From NCBI GenBank assembly GCA_036555125.1, contig DATBLY010000103.1, positions 1 to 8,918 on the forward strand: a stretch of DNA of 8,918 nucleotides, written 5' to 3'. This stretch comes from DATBLY01 sp036555125. GTDB lineage: Bacteria; Actinomycetota; UBA4738; HRBIN12. Positions 5,763-8,918 of this stretch are shown here, one piece after another. A program made the position numbers and the translations under genes. Below the pieces are notes generated by a model. That model was not told the DNA's origin, ran no database searches, and saw nothing but the letters and a program-made list of their open reading frames with translations. Numbering within the stretch: the stretch's first letter is position 1; every line of letters starts with the position of its first letter.

Positions 5763-7025
5763 CGTGCCGAGATCGTCGCGGTCGGGACCGAGCTCCTGCT
5801 CGGGCAGATCGCGAACACGAACGCGCGTTGGATGTCCGAGCACCTGGCCGCGATCGGCGTCGACGTCACGCATCACCAGGTGGTGGGAGACAACCTCGAG
5901 CGGATCGTCGAGAGCCTCGAGCTCGCGATCGGCCGCGCGGACGTCGTCCTCGTGACCGGCGGCCTCGGCCCCACGCAGGACGACATCACGCGGGAAGCGA
6001 TCGCCCAGGTCCTCGGCCTGCCGCTGATCCGGGACCCCGCGTACGAGGCCTGGCTCCGCGAACGGTTCCGCGGGTTCGGCCGGGGCGAGATGCCGGAGAA
6101 CAACCTGCAGCAGGCCGACGCCCCCGAGGGTTTCCGGATGCTGTGGCCGGAGCGGGGGAGCGCGCCGGGTCTCGCCGGCGAGCTGCCGGACGGCGGACGG
6201 CTCTACGCGGTGGCCGGGGTCCCGGCCGAGATGGTCGAGATGATGCAGCGGACGATCCTGCCCGAGCTCGCCGAGCGGTCCGGGGCCGTGCTCGTGTCGC
6301 GGGTCGTGCGCTGCACCGCGATCGGGGAGTCGCGCGTGGCGGAGCTGCTCGACGACCTGTTCGCCGCGACGGAGAACCCGAGCGTCGCGTTCCTGGCGGA
6401 CGCGGGCGAGGTGAAGGTCCGGCTCACGGCGAAGGCCACGACCCGTGAGGCGGCCACCGAGCTGCTCGAGCCCCTGGTCGCCGAGGTGGCGCGGCGGCTC
6501 GGGGACCTGGTCTTCACGACCGACGACGAGCGGCTGGAGGAGGCCGTCGGGCGGCTCCTGCGCGACGGCGGCCTCACCCTCGCGTGCGCGGAGTCGCTGA
6601 CCGGCGGGAGCGTGGGGGCGCGGCTGACGTCGGTCCCCGGGGCGTCGGACTACTTCGTCGGCTCCGCGGTCGTGTACACGGCCGACGTGAAGCGCGACCT
6701 CCTCGGCGTCTCGCCGGCGACCATCGCCGGGCCGGGCGTCGTGAGCGAGGCGTGCGCGCGGGAGATGGCCACCGGAGCCCGGCGGATGTTCGGGTCGGAC
6801 CTGGCGGTGGCGCTGACGGGCGCCGCGGGTCCGGACGCGCACGCAGGGGCGCCGGCGGGGACCGTCTGGCTCGCCATGGTGGGCGACGGGGTGGATCATG
6901 CGCGTGGCTTCGTCGCTACCGGCGACCGCGAGCGCGTGCGCCGGTGGGCGGAGCAGGGGGCGCTCGACCTGGTGCGGCGCCACCTGGAGGGCCGGCCGCT
7001 GCCGGTGTCCGACCGCGTGATCTGA
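5760..7025 (+). CDS. cinA: CinA: competence/damage-inducible protein, NMN deamidase
   Basis: CinA proteins join a molybdopterin-binding-like domain, reported to have ADP-ribose pyrophosphatase activity in some species, to a nicotinamide-mononucleotide amidase domain that recycles NMN to nicotinate mononucleotide in NAD salvage. The 421 residues are full length. The N-terminal domain (about 1-170) begins RAEIVAVGTELLLGQIANTN and carries VTGGLGPTQDDITREA (65-80). A middle domain spans about 175-255. The amidase domain (about 258-410) has the nucleophile motif AESLTGG (277-283, Ser279) and the Tyr306/Lys311 pair in VVYTADVK. The later loop reads GAAGPDAHAGAPAGTV (354-369), where relatives usually have a Gly-rich GP-GG-PVGTV; the outer parts are conserved and the middle diverges. 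The GTG start at 5760 gives the exact family N-terminus and lies 4 bp after rodZ, inside a hairpin. Cytoplasmic. Confidence 0.95.
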   Translation: MRAEIVAVGTELLLGQIANTNARWMSEHLAAIGVDVTHHQVVGDNLERIVESLELAIGRADVVLVTGGLGPTQDDITREAIAQVLGLPLIRDPAYEAWLRERFRGFGRGEMPENNLQQADAPEGFRMLWPERGSAPGLAGELPDGGRLYAVAGVPAEMVEMMQRTILPELAERSGAVLVSRVVRCTAIGESRVAELLDDLFAATENPSVAFLADAGEVKVRLTAKATTREAATELLEPLVAEVARRLGDLVFTTDDERLEEAVGRLLRDGGLTLACAESLTGGSVGARLTSVPGASDYFVGSAVVYTADVKRDLLGVSPATIAGPGVVSEACAREMATGARRMFGSDLAVALTGAAGPDAHAGAPAGTVWLAMVGDGVDHARGFVATGDRERVRRWAEQGALDLVRRHLEGRPLPVSDRVI

Positions 7026-7038
7026 GGGCGAGCGCTCG

Positions 7039-7647
7039 ATGGCCCGTGACCGCAGCACCCGCCCCGAGGCCAAGCCGGTCCGGCTGTTCGTGGCGGTCGA
7101 GGTCCCCGGGGCGGCCAAGCGGATCGCCGAGGCCGCCGTGGCCCCGATCCGCGAGGGTTTCCCGCGGGCCCGGTGGGCCCCGCCCGAGAACTGGCACGTC
7201 ACGTTGAAGTTCCTCGGCACCACGTACCCGCGGCTCGTGGGCTGGGTCCGCGAGACGGTCGCGCGCGTGGCGGCCGGTCACGAGCCGGTCCCGACCCACC
7301 TGACCGGCCTCGGCTCGTTCCCGTCGCCCGGTCGGACGCGGGTGCTCTGGGTCGGTCTCGACGATGCGGACGGCCGGCTGGCGGCGATCGTCGCCGATCT
7401 CGAGGAGGCCTTCGCTCCGCGATTCCGGCCCGAGGGGCGCGCGTTCACCCCGCACCTCACGGTGGCGCGTTCGGATCCACCGCTGCGGATCGAGCCGGAG
7501 ATGCTGGCGACGGCGGTCGATGCGCCCGGGTTCACGATCGATCGCCTGGTGCTGTTCCGCAGCTACCTGCGGCGTCCGGCTCCGCGGTACGAGGCGCTCG
7601 AGACGTACCCGCTCGGGGGAGCGTCGGAGGGGTCGTCCGACCGCTGA
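7039..7647 (+). CDS. thpR: RNA 2',3'-cyclic phosphodiesterase (LigT/2H family)
   Basis: This 2H phosphoesterase opens RNA 2',3'-cyclic phosphate ends to 2'-phosphates; E. coli LigT can also join tRNA halves in vitro through 2'-5' bonds, and the cellular role is not settled. The 202-residue protein has the two defining H-x-T motifs: HVTLKFLG (53-60, His53/Thr55) and HLTVAR (139-144, His139/Thr141). It also has the typical opening RLFVAVEVP (15-23) and the closing LVLFRSYLRRPAPRYEAL (170-187). The ATG at 7039 follows GAGGG (7024-7028) with 10 nt between, part of which is the palindrome CGAGCGCTCG (7029-7038). It starts 13 bp after cinA, so it is third in the rodZ-cinA-thpR run. The residues before 13 are not conserved. 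Cytoplasmic. Confidence 0.95.
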   Translation: MARDRSTRPEAKPVRLFVAVEVPGAAKRIAEAAVAPIREGFPRARWAPPENWHVTLKFLGTTYPRLVGWVRETVARVAAGHEPVPTHLTGLGSFPSPGRTRVLWVGLDDADGRLAAIVADLEEAFAPRFRPEGRAFTPHLTVARSDPPLRIEPEMLATAVDAPGFTIDRLVLFRSYLRRPAPRYEALETYPLGGASEGSSDR

Positions 7648-7661
7648 GCTCGCCACGCTCC

Positions 7662-7690
7662 TTGCACTCGAACATCTGTTCGAGTAGCGT
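7662..7690 (+). promoter_or_regulatory. recA promoter (-35 TTGCAC, 17-bp spacer, -10 TAGCGT)
   Basis: TTGCAC (7662-7667) and TAGCGT (7685-7690) are separated by exactly 17 bp, the preferred spacing. The -10 fits TANNNT. The spacer is filled by the LexA site, so repressor and RNA polymerase would compete directly. Transcription should begin near 7697, leaving a leader of about 130 nt before the preferred recA start. Confidence 0.75.
7666..7685. promoter_or_regulatory. LexA operator (SOS box) of recA
   Basis: TCGAAC-ATCT-GTTCGA (7668-7683) matches the Gram-positive/actinobacterial SOS box TCGAAC-N4-GTTCGA. The symmetry extends to 9-nt arms, ACTCGAACA and TGTTCGAGT, around a 2-nt centre. LexA bound here would cover the spacer and touch both promoter boxes. 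recA is therefore predicted to be switched on by DNA damage. No other copy was seen in the window, so rodZ-cinA-thpR does not appear to share this control. Confidence 0.9.
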
Positions 7691-7711
7691 CTGTCCGCGT
7701 CGACCCACGGA

Positions 7712-7726
7712 ATGACAGGGGTGTAA
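7712..7726 (+). other. Possible 4-codon upstream ORF (MTGV) in the recA leader
   Basis: ATG ACA GGG GTG TAA lies in the recA leader, 3 bp before an in-frame recA ATG at 7730. It has no convincing ribosome-binding site and may be chance; it is recorded because it overlaps AGGGG (7717-7721), the candidate binding site for the 7730 start. Confidence 0.15.
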
Positions 7727-7773
7727 GTTATGTCAGCGCCGAACGGTAAGGTCGCCGGGCTTACGGATGAGCG

Positions 7774-7817
7774 CCGTCGGATCCTCCTCTCCGACGGGCC
7801 GGGAGGCCAGAAGGAGG
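7774..7817 (+). promoter_or_regulatory. Candidate pseudoknot masking the recA Shine-Dalgarno sequence
   Basis: CCGTCGGA (7774-7781) pairs perfectly with TCCGACGG (7790-7797). The 8-nt loop TCCTCCTC contains CCTCCT (7783-7788), an exact complement of AGGAGG (7812-7817), the core of the recA Shine-Dalgarno site. The layout fits an H-type pseudoknot: stem 1 of 8 bp, stem 2 of 6 bp, 1-nt linkers beside stem 2, and 14 nt (7798-7811) to cross stem 1. Competing short hairpins exist at 7797-7808 (GGCC/GGCC) and 7810-7821 (GAAG/CTTC). Prediction only. Confidence 0.4.
7811..7817 (+). promoter_or_regulatory. Strong ribosome-binding site that sets the recA start
   Basis: AAGGAGG lies 8 nt before the ATG at 7826, the ideal spacing. 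It is the best Shine-Dalgarno match in the window and is the main reason for choosing 7826 rather than the in-frame ATG at 7730. Confidence 0.85.
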
Positions 7818-7825
7818 CTTCGGGG

Positions 7826-8918
<1,093 letters not shown>

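Noticed and set aside
7029..7038. Palindrome CGAGCGCTCG before thpR as an operator
   Set aside because: It lies inside an operon between the SD and ATG, with no promoter nearby; as RNA it makes only a 3-bp stem. Probably chance.
7730..7732. ATG at 7730 as the main recA start
   Set aside because: The ATG at 7826 has a perfect AAGGAGG at 8-nt spacing and yields the standard RecA N-terminus; the extra 32 codons have atypical third positions.

Overview
The window is very GC-rich. Third codon positions are almost all G or C, and coding is dense on both strands. Gene content suggests a bacterium of the Actinomycetota or a similarly GC-rich lineage such as some Chloroflexota. The clues are RNase J beside FtsK, an actinobacterial-type short inorganic pyrophosphatase, a rodZ-cinA-thpR-recA run, a Gram-positive-type LexA/SOS box in front of recA, and several starts without a Shine-Dalgarno sequence but with a TANNNT box close upstream. 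The phylum cannot be settled from this window alone. No mobile element, CRISPR array, tRNA or rRNA was seen. The content is core housekeeping, and the unusual signals lie in the gene junctions and leaders.

Layout: (1) 3-1007 (+), the C-terminal part of ribonuclease J, cut by the window edge. (2) 1058-3373 (+), a complete FtsK/SpoIIIE DNA translocase. (3) 3397-4978, a minus-strand block. It reads, in transcription order, inorganic pyrophosphatase (4978-4484), a RimJ/RimL-type GNAT acetyltransferase that overlaps it by GTGA (4487-3942), a 140-bp hairpin-rich gap (3941-3802), and an unrecognised tryptophan-rich 134-residue protein (3801-3397). The last gene converges on ftsK through a GC-rich inverted repeat. 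(4) 5024-7647 (+), a tight run of rodZ, cinA and thpR. It starts from a 45-bp divergent promoter region shared with the pyrophosphatase gene. (5) 7648-7825, the recA control region, with an SOS box that fills the spacer of a -35/-10 promoter and a structured leader. (6) 7826-8918 (+), recA, cut at its C-terminus.

How the genes relate: FtsK (chromosome segregation), RodZ (cell shape), CinA (NAD salvage and damage-linked) and RecA (recombination and SOS) form a neighbourhood known from Gram-positive genomes. Pyrophosphatase, the acetyltransferase and the small unknown protein are inserted on the opposite strand. No new multi-gene system is evident. The most notable observations are two candidate RNA-level controls: an H-type pseudoknot that could mask the recA Shine-Dalgarno sequence, and a perfect 7-bp hairpin at the rodZ/cinA junction that holds the rodZ stop in its loop and the cinA start in its stem. 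A third is the structured, unassigned 140-nt stretch upstream of the unknown protein gene. All three are predictions from sequence only.
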